A stretch of 64,000 nucleotides of DNA from Perca fluviatilis (GCF_010015445.1 NC_053129.1:14914749-14978748); one strand, 5' to 3'; shown: positions 34,191-48,039, numbered from the stretch's first letter. Notes: generated by a model not told the origin, from the letters alone. Made by a program: numbers and translations.

Positions 34191-37100
34191 AAGATAGACA
34201 TATAAGCCTCAGTTAGGCAGTACATACACCAAACTTTCTTTACCACAGAAACATATGTAACCAAGGTAACCTACATTAAAAGTTTGGTTTTGTTCAGTAT
34301 AATTGTAATAAAATCACTATTCATTCCTACATCAGGGAATCCATACATAAGCTAACACTACAAGAAGGCATTGATGAAAAAAGAACGGTTATCAGCCATT
34401 TAAGGATGGAATTACAGCAATACTACATGCATACTAAAGTGCCTGTTTGTTTTAATTCAACTCTACGTGTTCATTTTTTTTTTTTTTTAAAACAGAGGTG
34501 ATGCAAAAAAAACTGTACTGTGGTGGTTGTGTGTGGGGGGGGGGTGAAAAAAAAAAAAAAATATGTATATATTGTAGTGGGAGGCGTGGATCGGCAGTGC
34601 ATTGGAACATGCATACTAAAGGTGGGATTGTATAATTACTGCTATAGAAATAAAATTGCAACCTTGAAATGTGGCAATTATATGTGGCAATTACACAGGT
34701 TGCATTGCGTCTGACTTCTATGAGCATATGAGTGCATGACAGATTCCGATCCCCATGAAGTCTAGCAAGGCCATTTATTCCACGTTATATTAATAGCACC
34801 TCTCTTGCTTTCACAGGCAGGACACCTATTCTTACTGTTTCAGCTAATTATCGTGGCATTAGGCTGTACTTCACTCTCTTTGTCCTTGGTAGACTCGCCA
34901 ATACACCCAGGTGGGTTGTGATCGTCCGACAGCTGTTTTTGATTATACATCCCGTGTTTTTTTTTGTGAATGTGCTTAATTAAGTTTTTGCTGATGGCTC
35001 CCTCATCACTTTTAAGCCAACACATTGGATCGCCATTTGCAATCAAAATGTGGTTTAATCATAGCTCAGTTGTATTGTGAGTGTGCATGAGAAATTGAAT
35101 AAGACATGCAAACAGGCATTGATGAGATGACTAAATGATGAAGCAATTCCCGACAGTATTGGTGAGTGATCCCAAAGGTGGGACGTTTACTTGTTTTAAG
35201 TGTTGAACCACAACAAATGTGCTTTTAGAATTCTAGTGCTCCCAGATATAGCCAATAAGGGGAAATTATGTTCTTTATTTTATTTTTTATCTAAATGCTT
35301 CTTTTTTCCTCTGTTTACAACATAATTTTACTAGGAGGACATATTATCCCTGCAGAGATGTGTTGCACATTTAAGATATTTTTAACTTCGTATACTTGTA
35401 TATCGCCCAATTAAAGCCGTAATTAATGCAGCAGCGTTGTGCTTCCAGGAAAATGTGAAACTTAACGCATATGACAAACAAACAGCCAGGATCAAGCTCC
35501 TCGCAAAAGCGGCTAAACCACCAAAAACAAAGCTCTAAGGTCAAAAGTCTCTTTTTCAGTGAAATTCAATCTGATGGAATTGTTGTGGGCTCTACTCGGT
35601 GCTTATTGTGTTTCTCCACACATCCTCTTGCCCCCAATGTACTTCCGTCATCTTGCCGCAGACAATTGGAAAATGAAATTTCTTCTCGTTGAATGAATGG
35701 GTTGGAGAGCACATGAATGTCTGCTCGGGCGGTGTCTGTCTCTGTCTTGGAGCAAAATGCACTGTCCACAAGGACATGCCAAATCAGCAAAAAGGTCAAA
35801 CAGTGTGCAGTAGAGAGGGAGGCCTTTATAGGAACGCTTTAGCAGTTCCTTTGTGGTGTCCAGTCAATGCTTCTGGGTACTACAGGCAACTGAAGCAATA
35901 ACATTTTCACAGTCAGGAGAAATACAATTTTATTTCCCTCCTTTCTAGCGAAAAGTGTTTTAGTTTCTATTGCACGCATGGCCGCAGCCTTTCAAGCAGA
36001 CCTGAATTACGTTCTCATTCCACTTGAAAATATTCCCATTCAGGACAAAACCTAAGTAGGCCTCTCATGTCAGGCCTCTTCTGCTCTCCTCATTTTGCTT
36101 TTACAGCAACTGGAGAAACTTTCTACTTCTGAAAAGTAAAAAATCCACTTGAGCTGCCTTTGATACTCTAAATGGGAAACTTCCCAGTGGTTGGCAGTAA
36201 TGTGCCCATGAGTTGTTAAAAACCACCAACAAATCCAAAATAAGAAACCTCTTTGCGCCAGCAAAAGAGATGTAAACAGTGTGCAGCATTGTTGGTATGC
36301 CCTTATGCTCTTGGTTCATCGCATCTGACACAAACTGGAACAGAGGATCCCATAGTTCTTTCCAGCCACCCTTGACATTAGGATTTAGGGAGCGGCATTA
36401 GTGTTTTTTTCTCACGATGCAGTAGATGAAAGCAGGCAGGCATGTTAGCCTGTAGTCTACACATAACTCTTGATCATTTTTCAAGGCTGCTGAAAAATGG
36501 TGAAGATGGCGCTGGTGCATTACAACAGTGTATAGGCTCATTAGCCTTTCCTTCAGTTCACCAGTTCTGATTATGAATCCTTTCATCATTTCTTCCCACA
36601 GAACAGTTGTGTGGGTTTTTACTGCCAGAGAGAGTTTGCATATGTGCGCACATGTGACAACTGACATCAGGAGTCTCCTCCCTGCTCTGGAAAGTGAGGT
36701 TGATGCTGAAATCTAATTTTTTTTGTTTGTTCTGGCAGTCATGTGTTATGTGTCACACTGTTAAAACGGTTTGACAGTTTTGACATCTGACAATCATGAA
36801 CACAATATGGTTGAAGTCTGGGTTGAGTCTATCCCAGTTTGCAGCTTTGGTGTCTCTTTTTCTCAGGTAGTTGTTTTGAGTGGGCAGTCTTCCACAGCCT
36901 TTAGTACAAGAAACTAATTGAAGTAAAGGTTTTTTTCCCCCGTTCCCATAACTAACCTGGCATGTTGTGTGGCAGTATGATACCTCATGTAATGAGAGGC
37001 TCATTAGACCTTGAAATTGAGCAATGTTAACTTGCCTCGTATAAAACTGTTGAGGGAGAGGAAGAGATAGAGAGAGAGAAAAGCCAAAGACTGTGTTGTT

Positions 37101-37463
37101 TGTTTTTCTCAAAATGAAAACATGGACAAGAGTCCTTATTCCTACAGTTGACAGAGAGGACTTCATCACTTGAACAGTGACATGTATTGTCTTTGGGGCA
37201 TTTGCTGAAACAACAGTCATATTTTCGTGTCATGCAGATAAACTGGCTAATCACCTCTCCCCCATCACTCCTCCTAATGCAGACCCCTTTTTCTGCTCCA
37301 TTTTCTTTTTATCTTTAGCTGTGATTATTCACTTTCTCTCCCTAAAAGATTATACTCAACCAGTTACTTTAAACATTATTACACTCTCATCAGTAAAACA
37401 AGCGTTGAGTTTGTCCCATTTGGAACAAACTGTTAAAACCCACGCACTGCCTAAAGAAGCACT
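34191..37463. other. Non-coding stretch
   Basis: No supported exon. At 34534-34562 a G-run is followed by an A-run. The 36.1-37.3 kb part holds overlapping minus-strand frames without domains. Confidence 0.45.
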
Positions 37464-38238
37464 TTGTCATTTGGGGAAATATGCTTATTCGCTTTCTTGC
37501 TGAGAGAGTTAGATGAGCAGATTGATACCACTCATGTCATTATGCAAAGTATAAAGATAGAGCTGGGTGTAAATTAGTTTAGCCTAGCATTAAGACTGGA
37601 AGCAGAGGGGAAAAAGCATGTGTGGCTCTGTCTAGAGGTAAAAATAAATCTGCCTACCAGCACCTCTAACTAATTAACATTCCCCAGTAAAGTGGTTTGT
37701 TTCCCCATTAACAGGGTTTTTTTGGGGAGTTTTTCCTTATCCAAATTAAGGGTCTAAGGATAGATGGTGCTGTATGATGTGAAGATTATAAAGCCCCATG
37801 AGGCCAACTGAGTTGCGATATTGGGCTATATAAATAAAATTGACTTAACATGCTGTGTGCTGGACTATTTATCGGCCAGAAGCAGTGAAGTCTTGGAATG
37901 TTGTCGTCACCTGAGATTCCAGGCAACTAGCAAAGACAGGAAGTCACTGCACCTGTCCAGGGAATAGGCCAGCACATAAGCTGCTGATTCATTTTTGTAC
38001 AGATTAAACAAAAAAGAAAAAAACATGTTCATTAGTGAGCTTTTAAGGCACCGGTAGCCAGATTTTGTTACTAATAGGCAGATCCAGGCTAGCAGTTTCC
38101 TACTGTTTCCAGCCTTTATGCTAAGCTAACAGTTTATTGGCTGTAGCTTCATATTTAGTATAAAGAAATGAGATTGGTATTGATCTTTTCATCTAACTCT
38201 CGGCAAGAAAACGATGAGCGCATTTGCCAAAACGACGA
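37464..38238. mobile_element. Long-inverted-repeat element, about 775 bp
   Basis: The left 60 bp (GTCATTTGGGGAAATATGC, CGCTTTCTTGCTGAGAGAG, TTAGATGAG, GATTGATACCA) match the reverse complement of the right 60 bp (GTCGTTTTGGCAAATGCGC, TTTTCTTGCCGAGAG, TTAGATGA, GATCAATACCA). It has no transposase and is a typical non-autonomous foldback-like fish repeat. The target duplication was not resolved. Confidence 0.75.
37711..37850 (+). mobile_element. Retroposon tail nested in the inverted-repeat element
   Basis: The sequence GGGGAGTTTTTCCTTATCC, then GGGTCTAAGGA, then TTGGGCTATATAAATAAAAT, is the characteristic 3' tail shared by a large set of fish SINE/LINE copies. It ends in an A/T-rich TTGACT. 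It lies inside 37464-38238, so it arrived later. Confidence 0.6.
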
Positions 38239-39343
38239 ACAATTTCTTTGATACTTTCTTTGAGACGAACCTGCCAAGAACATTCCTCTGAAATGCCCAA
38301 ATCGATTCATCTTAATTGCATGAATTATACAGCACCCAATATCAAAACAACCACAATTGATACAGAAAATGGGCTCTGCATTCATAGCTATAGAATGTTG
38401 TTGGAAACTCAAACCTAAGAAAAAACAAGAAAGCGAGAAAGAACATCGAGAAAATGAAGAAAGAAAGAAAGATATCCTTTAACACACAAACAAGGAGATA
38501 TTTCAAAGCAGTCGCTGCTCACACGATTACATGAAATAAATGTATTGTTGCCAACAAAAAAATGAGATACATACAAACATTTAAAAAATGGCAACAAGTG
38601 AAGAAGTTAAACTTTAGGATGTTGAATGGCACAGTGTTACATGTTAAAAGTGAAAGCAAGAATGTTAATATATCAAGTGTGTGTGACTAGATGTGAGAAA
38701 TGTGCAAAACTAAATGAGTAGGGCCCTTCATTCACATTCATCAGCAGCCTTCAAAGAGATAGTTTCATAACTTTTACTCTACCGGTCTAAAAGCCACATG
38801 CACAAGCATAGCAACAGTATCCAAGGCTTGAATAATGCCAGTATCAGAACACTCGCAGTCCTTTCAGTCTGAACACGAAGGAAAATGTTACGCTATACAC
38901 CAGCATGCTGGGGTGTAGGGGTTGGACCTGACCTGAGTGGTGTAATAAACTTCCATCCATCCCGACACAAAGTGCACTTCTTGGTCTAACGTACTGCAGA
39001 GTAAAAAACTGCAACATTTTGGAAGTGGTTGTGTGAGGGGTGTACTGTAGCAAGGTAATAAAAAACGGTGTTGCTCCATGGAGTGTAAAATGGGAGGGTT
39101 TGGCAGTGTGCAGAAGGGGAGGACAGCAGGGGGAGAGGAGAGGGAGCGCGGGTCGCTGGGGTAATTTAGCTCTGATCGCAGTGCATTGTCGCGAAGCCCC
39201 GGGAGGGAAGCCCATGCATCACACTGTAGCTGTGTCCGGACTGCACTCTTATGATTGATCACCTCACACCCTGCTTTAATTTAAAGTCAATGGCATCTAT
39301 AGATACCTGTCAAAGCCGAGAAACCTGTAATGTCTCCTCACAG
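38239..39343. other. Non-coding stretch, GC-richer toward the right
   Basis: No supported exon up to 39343. The 39.0-39.25 kb part is GC-rich with a few CpGs (GGGAGAGGAGAGGGAGCGCGGG), and overlapping frames exist on both strands. Confidence 0.4.
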
Positions 39344-39524
39344 GCCGGGACCCTGAGTTCTCCAACTGAGGAGCCGCCAAACACCAAGCAGAGCTGTAGC
39401 AGCCCGATCAGTCCAGGAACAAAAAGAGGACAAAAGAGAGCCAGCCTGGTCATCACTCATTCAGCTGTGGCTGAAAGTGTGAAGGTGTTCACCGGTGATT
39501 TGAGTCAAAGATTGATTGCAGCAG
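39344..39524 (+). CDS. Candidate internal coding exon, unknown gene
   Basis: A strong acceptor (TGTCTCCTCACAG) precedes, and a strong donor (GCAGCAG/GTGAGG) follows, a 181-bp fully open segment. In phase 0 it encodes 60 residues plus one base. The sequence begins AGTLSSPTEEPPNTKQSC, continues SPGTKRGQKRASLVITHSAV and ends FTGDLSQRLIAA. Codons look coding (GTG AAG GTG TTC ACC GGT). I do not recognise the protein. The first half is Ser/Pro/Lys-rich and likely disordered; the second half could be a helix. No neighbouring exon was found within several kb on the plus strand. It may be a real exon of an unknown gene, an alternative transcript, or chance. Confidence 0.33.
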
Positions 39525-41816
39525 GTGAGGCCTATTGCAAACAAAATTGAAGGAAAATCAGATTTGTTATCCAGGCTCTATAATTTAGGCTTACATAATG
39601 TAATTGAGATTTTTCCTAGAACCTTCAGATGTTAACCATACTGGCCCAAGTTTTCTTTGGCATTGCCAACCTCTCTCACAATGTGTTTCCTCTACTCTGG
39701 CGTGCACTTTTGTTGTTCTACATCAGCTTCGATTTAAATGCTCTTTGTGTGCTCATTAATCTAAATATCTGGAGAGAGGCAGAAATACATAAAGCGTTAT
39801 TACAGATGAAAAATGAGTGTAAAATAGTTTCCTCTTTGTACCTGGCAAGTGTGCAACTTTCTGTATTACAAATGACAGCAGGCCGTATAAGGACATCACA
39901 GCCATCAAATGATTCATATGCTTTAGCATTTACATTTGCAAAGAACGCCTGGGCCATCTAAATTGTTGAAATAAGAACAAGCAGGTAGTGCCAAATTACA
40001 TCATTTGATTTATGGTCATACAATCTAATGCGTTATTTTCCACTTTAAGTAAAGGCGGCCAAAATATGCGGTGAATTTTTTTTATTCTTTCACCCTCTTA
40101 TCTCTGCAGCATCCCGGACCAGTCCCCTCACTTTTAAACAGGTCCTGGTTTTGTCTCAAGGCCTCTAACTATCACTGTCATTAAAGCAGACCCTCAGGGT
40201 CCCTTCTGGCACAAACCATAATCTGATTCGTCGTCTCTGACCTCCACTGTTGTATTTATAATGCAGGACCTTGCCCCGCAGGACATGACAAGCAACTACT
40301 AGGGCCTCAGGAAGCAAGTGGCCTGGAGCATGAAAGATATGCATACTTGACATCTCTTGGGGTTTAAGGTTCACTTTTACAGAGCTGTGTGCAGTCATCG
40401 AGGCTAAGCTAGCTGTTAGATGGTCAGTAAATAAAATAATAGTAATAGGGCTGCCTGCTTGTTAATCCACAATGCCTCGTTTTCCATTTTTACTTGTGTT
40501 AAATACAAAAGATGTCGCGTGTGGGGTTGTAGAGGATTTGGACTTGTTAAAGGCACCTTTGACGCAGCTGGGCTGAGTAATGAAAGTAAAGTAAGGAGTA
40601 ATGTAACACGTTGCTTTTGCTGTAGCAAAATTATTTTTTCTTTCATTATTTTTAACAGTACACTACATTGTTACAGTTGTAAGAATAACAATTATGAACA
40701 AAACTAATAGTAAAACCCTAATGTCAGTCTATCACAATGGTTCCACCAGTTTTATTCAGCGATATCATTTTGTAATATACCCATGACACACGCTGTTTAT
40801 CCATAGAACAAAGTGGGGTCTTACAGAAGGCCATCAACGTTAGGCTTGAGCAAACTAAAACACTGCAGGGGATAAGCATATGTCCGTTTTGTTCATTTCA
40901 CGCACAGTAAACTGTGCCGGATTGTGCCATGTCACCCCGTTGTTCCAAATCTGTGCCTTAAAGTGCATACCTGTGCATGTGCACACACGGTACACGAAGG
41001 CATGAGTTCATCTGCCCTAGAGAATCACATTTTTGGATAAACTCCATTTCACGCTGTAATTGAAATAAGTGCCTTTGCCCCTGATTATCCATCCATAAAA
41101 ATAGAGGGAGTAAATCAATGTCCAGTCATAAAGCCCAAAGGGTCAAAGGGGAGGTCTGGTGTTGGACAGTGTTAGTTAAAGTTTAGAGTCCATGCAAGGC
41201 CGAGCACCTTGCTGCTACCAGACGCATCAGATGGCAAGACAGATTTCTTAATAATTACATTATGGCTTTCACTCAACTAGATTTGCATGAATTGAATGAT
41301 CAGATGTCTACTGAAGTGCTTGAATATCACCAAACCATATATGAATGGTGTGATTGAGATGGTTGAATTATATGCCACCCCCAGTCAAGCCCAGTTTTTC
41401 AATTGGTCTACTGCAAGAAAATGCCCAAGAATTAAGGCAATTCATCAATAATTAAACACATGATTCTTGATTAGCTCCAACCACGTGGCATTACATTGAC
41501 TCATTTGGGATTAGCACCCAGGATCTCTGGCGCACAGTAGAAGATATGAGGTAAAAAGCAGCCATGGAAGAAAACAACTGGCCCATCACACCCCAGCCCA
41601 AGATACTACACCCACCAACCAGCTTCTCATGATAAGCAATAATCATTTTTGCACAAGTAGCGAGGGCTTGCCACCAGTTGGCAGGCAAACTGATTCAATA
41701 GAAAAAAACTTGTACTACGCCAGAAGGCAAGTCCACCCCCGCAAGGCATACCTCTGGTTCACCAATTAGGCATGTGCCCCACAATTCCACATGCATAATA
41801 AAGTTTGGAACTGAAC
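39525..41816. other. Non-coding stretch
   Basis: No supported exon; nothing repetitive that could be delimited. Confidence 0.45.
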
Positions 41817-41824
41817 AACCAACT

Positions 41825-42180
41825 TAGGGCTGCAACTAACGATTATTTTCATATTCGATTAATCTGTTGATTTTTTTTTCAATTATTCGATTAGTTGTTT
41901 GGTCTATAAAATGTCAGAAAATTGTGAAAAATGTGGATCAGTGTTTCCCAAAAGCCCAAGATGACGTCCTCAAATGTCTTGTTTTGTCCACCACTCAAAG
42001 ATATTCAGTTTACTCTCACAAAGGAGAGAAGAAACTAGAACATACTCACATTTAACAAGCTGGAATCAAAGAATTTTTACTTTTGTCTTAAAAAATTACT
42101 CAAACCAACTAATCGATTATCAAAATAGTTGGCGAATAATTTAAGAGTTGACAACTTATTGATTAATCTTTGCAGCTCTA
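41825..42180. mobile_element. Complete hAT MITE, 356 bp
   Basis: The left end TAGGGCTGCAACTAACGATT and the right end TCTTTGCAGCTCTA are inverted. A perfect 8-bp target duplication, AACCAACT, lies at 41817-41824 and 42181-42188. The interior GTCAGAAAATTGTGAAAAATG is the diagnostic phrase shared with the fragments at 23431-23687 and 48470-48790. It is non-coding. Confidence 0.93.
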
Positions 42181-42188
42181 AACCAACT

Positions 42189-45100
42189 AAGTAACCAAAA
42201 GAATGACTCATAATTGCTTCTGTATGCAGTTAAAATCATAATGAAACTGAAGTGAACGAAACCATGAGAAGCTTCTAATTATGTTGTCAGCAAATTACAT
42301 ATCATTTCTTACACTGCATGGGTCATCACATACAGTAACGTGCTGTGACATGAAGACATAAACAGCAACTATGTCAAGATCTCAAACACAGCCGTGCCAC
42401 TGTGAACCATTCAAAGCTGCCCATCCTAACAGCTGCACTTCCAGCAGGAGAACTTTACACTCAGCTTAGTTTACCAATCATAAAGGCTTTTATTGCCTCA
42501 TGCATTACAGTTCATCGCCATGCACATAACTAAATGTACATTACATGTTAAGCTTGAGAGCGCCCAAGCTAAACCGTTTCCTGCTCTGAACTTAACGGCC
42601 CACTCCATGCCACAGGCATGACAGAGCTTCTCTAATAGTCAGTGCTTAGTCAAAGTAGGCATCCCTGAAATGTGAAAATCAATCATGGATGACAGCTCAT
42701 TTGGGCTATATATCAGGGGAAGGCAGAGAAAGGGAATAAAAGGGTAGAAATTCCAATTACACAGTCGATGACCATTTACTCCATGGATATGTGTAACCTC
42801 TGGCTGGCGTTGTTGACGCCTCCATCCAGTTGCATAATGACCATGCTGTGGGCTTAACTTATTCAATGGAGTTAAACATGAGAAAAATAAAGTGCATTGT
42901 GAAGGTGCTTCTATGGAGCCGTCAGGAGGGAGAGTGATGAGACCACAGATGGGTATTATCTCGCTGTTGCCCTGGGACAGGCAAATTATTCCATATAGCT
43001 GGTTGAACCTGACTACCTTTAGCTAATTAGAATAACTAAAGAACAGCATGCTATACTGTCAAATACATGTCTAAAGTAATTTACTGTACACAGTCCATTT
43101 TAGCACAAAGTGCTTGAGACAAAAGTTCACTTTAAATGCCACCAACAAATCAATCAACAAATCCAAAGATGAGATCACCTTTCCCCAGGCTGACAGCTGC
43201 TTACATAACCCATTTAACCTTTTGTAGGCCATGCAAACCCCACAATCTGTTCATTGGCCCTTCTGTCACCCATGGACGGAGCGCCACAGCGGCCTCAAAA
43301 CTGCTCAACGGCTCAAAACTAATATCATTTTGTCTGGGCAATCTAATAAAACACAAGAGCCATTTCCCCCCCTTGCCTGTCTCTCTTGCCCTCTTTCCAT
43401 ATATCCTGGCGGAACGCTATGATTCATACGAGATGTGGTTGCGGCTCTCAGTATGCGATGAGCGAAAGGCACCTTGGGGAATTTTATGATCCATGACGAA
43501 GCGTCCAGGATCATTTTGGAAGTATGCATGTGTCACTGCATATTAATAATGGCCTCTGTCTCATGAAAGCGCCAGCACACCTTCAAAGGAGATAATTTAA
43601 TCTTCTCCCTGCTCAGCCTCCTCTCCTCTCCACGCTTGCTAATACTTTCCCTCAAAATCCCAGTCAAAGGAGCCATCGCTTACATTGTGCACTTTGGCTT
43701 TAGGATGATGAAAAAAAGAAGAAACAGGAAATGATAGAGGAAGTAAAGCCAACCATGAGAAGGAAATAAGCCCCCGATTCTAAACACCGCTGAGGAAGAT
43801 AAACACAAGAGCTGATGGAGAATCTCTTCTTCTTCCCTTTACATATGTAAATTGAGCGGTCATATGATGTTACCAAGGAGCTTGTTGTTGCGGAAATTGA
43901 CTTTTTTACCCTTCTGTATCCTGAAGCCTAATCTATCCACTGTTTAGAATCATGTGGAGCCAATAAAAAATCCCCTCATTAAAAATTACCATCCTGCAGT
44001 GCTCTGCTTTCATCTGTCCCTATATTTTTCCACTGTAAGCTCACAAACAAGCACAAGAACAAGGCAGGGCGCTCTTAAGTGAGCTCTATTTGCCCTTTAT
44101 CACGCGGAAAGTTTCCATTCTCTTTAAAGAGCTGGCACCCTGCAGTGAAACCAACAAATGATCCTGGACTTTGTTTATGGGACGCCATGGCGAGCATTGT
44201 CAAAGCTTGAGCCGAAACGTATTACTTAGTGACTGCACAGCATTCCAAAAGCTACCGAGCTCGGTAAAACTCAAACAATGCATCACTTTTGATGCATAAC
44301 GCTACGTGATCTAATCATTGCATCCAACTTGATATTTAATAACCTTAAATGCCCTCCTGTTTTATTGTCGTACATGATGTGGTGGAGGCCAAGAACCAGT
44401 TAACACTCTGTCAGAGGGGAGTCGCCTCCAATGAAACCCACCGTAAAAGCCCTTCCATTATGTTAATACAACATATTCCCTGTATGCCAATAAAATGTGC
44501 ACAGCACACAGCAGCCACGCATTAGCACGCTGATGTTATCAATAGGATAATGTGAGCCGATGATGTAAGTGCATTAAGAAGACTTGTAAACCTATGAAGA
44601 GAACCATTAATAGTCCATCTAGAGAGCGTTCAACCGGACAAAAAGCAAAGTCAACGTCAAATTTCAAATACAGCATTGCACAGAATTGCAAATAAATGCA
44701 AATGTGGGCTGAAGCTATTCAAATGCTGCAAAGAAACACTTAGCATATTAACAGAGCTTGATCTCTTGATCTCGACGGGTGTTGGTTTGACTTAAATACA
44801 TTTTAAAAGCTTTGCAGTGCAACATGTGCAACCATAGCCCTTGTGCGCTCCTGAATACCGGTGATTACTAACAGCTGCTTACTTTTTCTAGAAGAGAAAA
44901 TGGTGCATTAATTTTCTTCTTCATCTGTTTGGAATCCAGCTTTTTATTGAGTGTTACATGTTAAGGATTTCTGGCAAAGACATCTGCATTGCATTGTGGC
45001 AGCCGCGATTACAAGGCTAAAAAAGAAGCTGAGAAAATATGAAAAAAAAGCTTTGCAAATATTAGGCGAGGACGCTCTTGCTATTATCATGAACAGAGGC

Positions 45101-46105
45101 AGTAATCTACATACATTTATCGAGGTCTGAAAAAAAGAACATACTGTAGTAAATCTGATTTATCTTAGCCCCTGTGTGCGAGGGGAAATGCCTAATGGAG
45201 TGTGCAGTCAGTGGACTCGGCATCTTATGCCCTTCATCAGCCAGAGGTGTCACTGCAGTGCAGGAAAGGATCAGGCAAAGCCGACTGTTACAGGAGTTCA
45301 GTGATGGATCTAGTTTGACACACCACCCACTTTTCTTCTCTTCGGGGGCAACTGTGGAGACTGCTGTGAGTCAGTTTTAGACACAGTCAGAGCTACAGGC
45401 AAGGCCACTGTGTGTTAGGGAGCTACAGGCACATCATGAGGGTCGGAGAAGCGTAAGAAACAAGTCACTTTGGTTTCCTGCTCTGTGTATGAGTGAATAC
45501 ATGAATCATCTACTGTAAGTCAATTCCTATTTAAGCTTCAGCTGGCTCAGAATGCCACAACAAGACTCCTTAAAATATCTTTTGAAAGATATACAGTATA
45601 ATCTGATTCACTTTTAATGTCATATGTAACTATTCTATGTCACTTCACCACCATCATCCATACATGTCTCTGGTTTTATGTTTTTTTGTAAGCCAATCTG
45701 TAACTTGTAAGTGCTATAAAATGTAAGTTATTATTAATTGTGTAGTAAAACAGTTCCCATTAAAAATATACTTTATGCTTTCTGCATGACTTTCCTACAT
45801 ACAGTATACATACAGTATCTCTAAATGAAAATATAGAAATGTCTTCATATTTAGATGAAGCACAGCATCGTCACCATCACCATCTGATGTGAAAGGAGAA
45901 GCAAGAATTCTTAAGGACTTCCTGGATTTACAAAAACAGGATAAATAACTTCACATCCAAATGTTTAGGGGCATCAAAATCTCTGAAACTAAACTGTATA
46001 TAAACACCATGTACTGTATGTGCACAATGTGAACAAAATAATAGGAACACCTTGCAATATAATGCAAACTAATACAACACCACCAAGCTTATAAACTACC
46101 ATTAA
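42189..46105. other. Long unique non-coding stretch
   Basis: This is the longest part of the window almost free of recognisable repeats or microsatellites (about 3.9 kb). No exon is supported. The low repeat content and unusual evenness of composition make it the most likely site of conserved regulatory sequence. Confidence 0.4.
43390..43620. promoter_or_regulatory. Candidate conserved non-coding element
   Basis: Complex, non-repetitive sequence with no good open frame. It contains CATATTAATAATGG, GATAATTTAATC and TATGATTCATACGAG, which include homeodomain- and AP-1-like cores. The element status is a guess from composition and from its place in a repeat-poor stretch. Confidence 0.22.
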
Positions 46106-46260
46106 AGGGACAATTCACCCCAAATCAAAAATACAGACATCTCTAAGGCCGATATCTCTAACACTGGGCATCTCACACAAAACAATCTAGATTTATAAAT
46201 AGCACTACAGGTAAGAGGGAAAATGCTGTATGTATTTTTTATTTTGTGGTGAACCGTCTT
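46106..46260. mobile_element. Short TTAA/AGG-type MITE
   Basis: The left border is CATTAA/AGGGACAATTCACCCC. The right end GTGGTGAACCGTCTTAA is a degraded inverted copy of it. Its interior matches part of 26888-27265. Confidence 0.65.
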
Positions 46261-48039
46261 AACAATAATTTAAAAAAAGCAAAAATAATTGTTTTATATT
46301 AAATGTATTTCTCTTATTTTTACTACTCTCTGAATATGAAAATGCCAAATTGCATTTAGGGGTGGATAATATGGCATATATTGTTTAGTTTTACTGTGGT
46401 ACTTTAGCTATCCCATTAACATTCCTGTGTGTACTGTATTAGTCCATTGTGGGCTATGTTGCCACTCAGTGAGCAGGAGCATATTGCTTCATGCCAATGC
46501 TGTATATTTTATTGAACCCACTGGATTAGACAAAAAAAGATACTCCCATCTAATTATTTTATCCATAAAGATTTAAAGTGATTTTCCAAAAATTAACAAT
46601 ATCATGATATCTATTTATTTTATGATCTAAGATGGTACCTACCTTTACAGAGCTTTTTGTTCATTTTGCCTCCATAAAGCTTCTTATATAAAGCATCTCC
46701 CAAAAAGTTTAAACCTCTACACAACAGTGCTCACTCTTGCAGCAGAGCTATGTGTGATCATGAAATTGTATGCCATAAGTTAAGAGTATTGGCGTATTTT
46801 GTCATCAGATAGGGCAGTGGGCAATTACCGCTGATGTTGCCCTATTGGCGTTTTAATGACGTTATCATCATGGCTGCCTCCCACTTCCGTTGCAGCAAAT
46901 AACCTTGTAACATGTACAACAAGCCACTTAATGGCAAAATAAATGAGTCAGAGGCCGTCTCCCTCTTGTTTTCCCTGCACGAGTGTGTGTGTGTAAGATA
47001 GAGAGAGCAGGGAGTAAAACACACAGGAACAGAAGGCAAACCCATGCAAGTGTGATCCTTTCTATCTACAGTATGTGTGAATGAACGTCATGGTTCAGAG
47101 GGTGCTCCTTCATTCACTCACATCGCTCTCAGTAAACCGTGTTTGTGGCAATGATGAAATCCCCTGCTGTCTTTAAGGTTTCTTTCTATCGCCACAGTCT
47201 CACCTCCTCTCAAGAGCGTGGAGGAGGTGCGAGGGAGAAAGCCTAAGCTGTCATCACAGTTTGGATCAATGTCCTGCCTCCACCCCCGCTGCCTCCACAC
47301 CCCTTTTGCCCTCCTCCCAAACCTCCAGCAGAGTATTACGCAACTTTAAAAAACAAGGTCACGGAAATATCCAGAGAAGAATCAAAGAAGATAAACAAGA
47401 AAGGAAGATCTTCTTCCTCCTCCTCCTCCTCCTTCTCCTTCTGCCCATTGTAGTGTGTGATTCAGCGGGGGGTAAGGCCACTGGCATCAGAGAGCCCGCC
47501 GCGTCTAACGCATACAAATGCCTGCAAACACACATTTCCACCCACACAGGCGAATGCACAAACATTGACACATACATGTGTCAGACACTGGCAGATAGAT
47601 AATTAATGATAGTTTCAACAAGACAGGGTCCATCGTGTGTCCTTGTGCTTGTGTCTATATTCATGTTTCATGCAGTGAGGTAGAACACGGTGAAGAATAA
47701 TCCTCACCCGCAGTTAAGATCAAATTTACTAAACAAGGCATTCTCTTGAGTAAGAAACCTTATTCTGACCCCCTCTTGTCATGCATTATTCATAAGGCTT
47801 CTAGTTAAAAAACTAGACCTGGTGAGCTAAAGAAACGCCACACATTACTTCTGCATTGCACTGGGAATTAACAATAGCAGCTGCTGCAAAGGAGAAGAAA
47901 GACGTGTGTGACTCAAAAACAGTCATACTGATTTTTCATGGAATACATTTATCTATTGGAGCAGAAGCAGAATTTTGTAATGCTCAGTTAGAAATTAATA
48001 AACAATTTTGATAATTAATTTATATTTTCTTTAGGTAAC
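46261..48039. other. Non-coding stretch
   Basis: No supported exon. The (CTC)n-rich run at 47413-47445 makes a leucine run in the plus frame 47261-47602. That frame resembles a signal peptide only by accident of the repeat. Confidence 0.45.

Noticed and set aside
47261..47602. Signal-peptide-like frame with a leucine run
   Set aside because: The leucines come from a (CTC)n run; no cleavage-site context, domain or splice structure follows.
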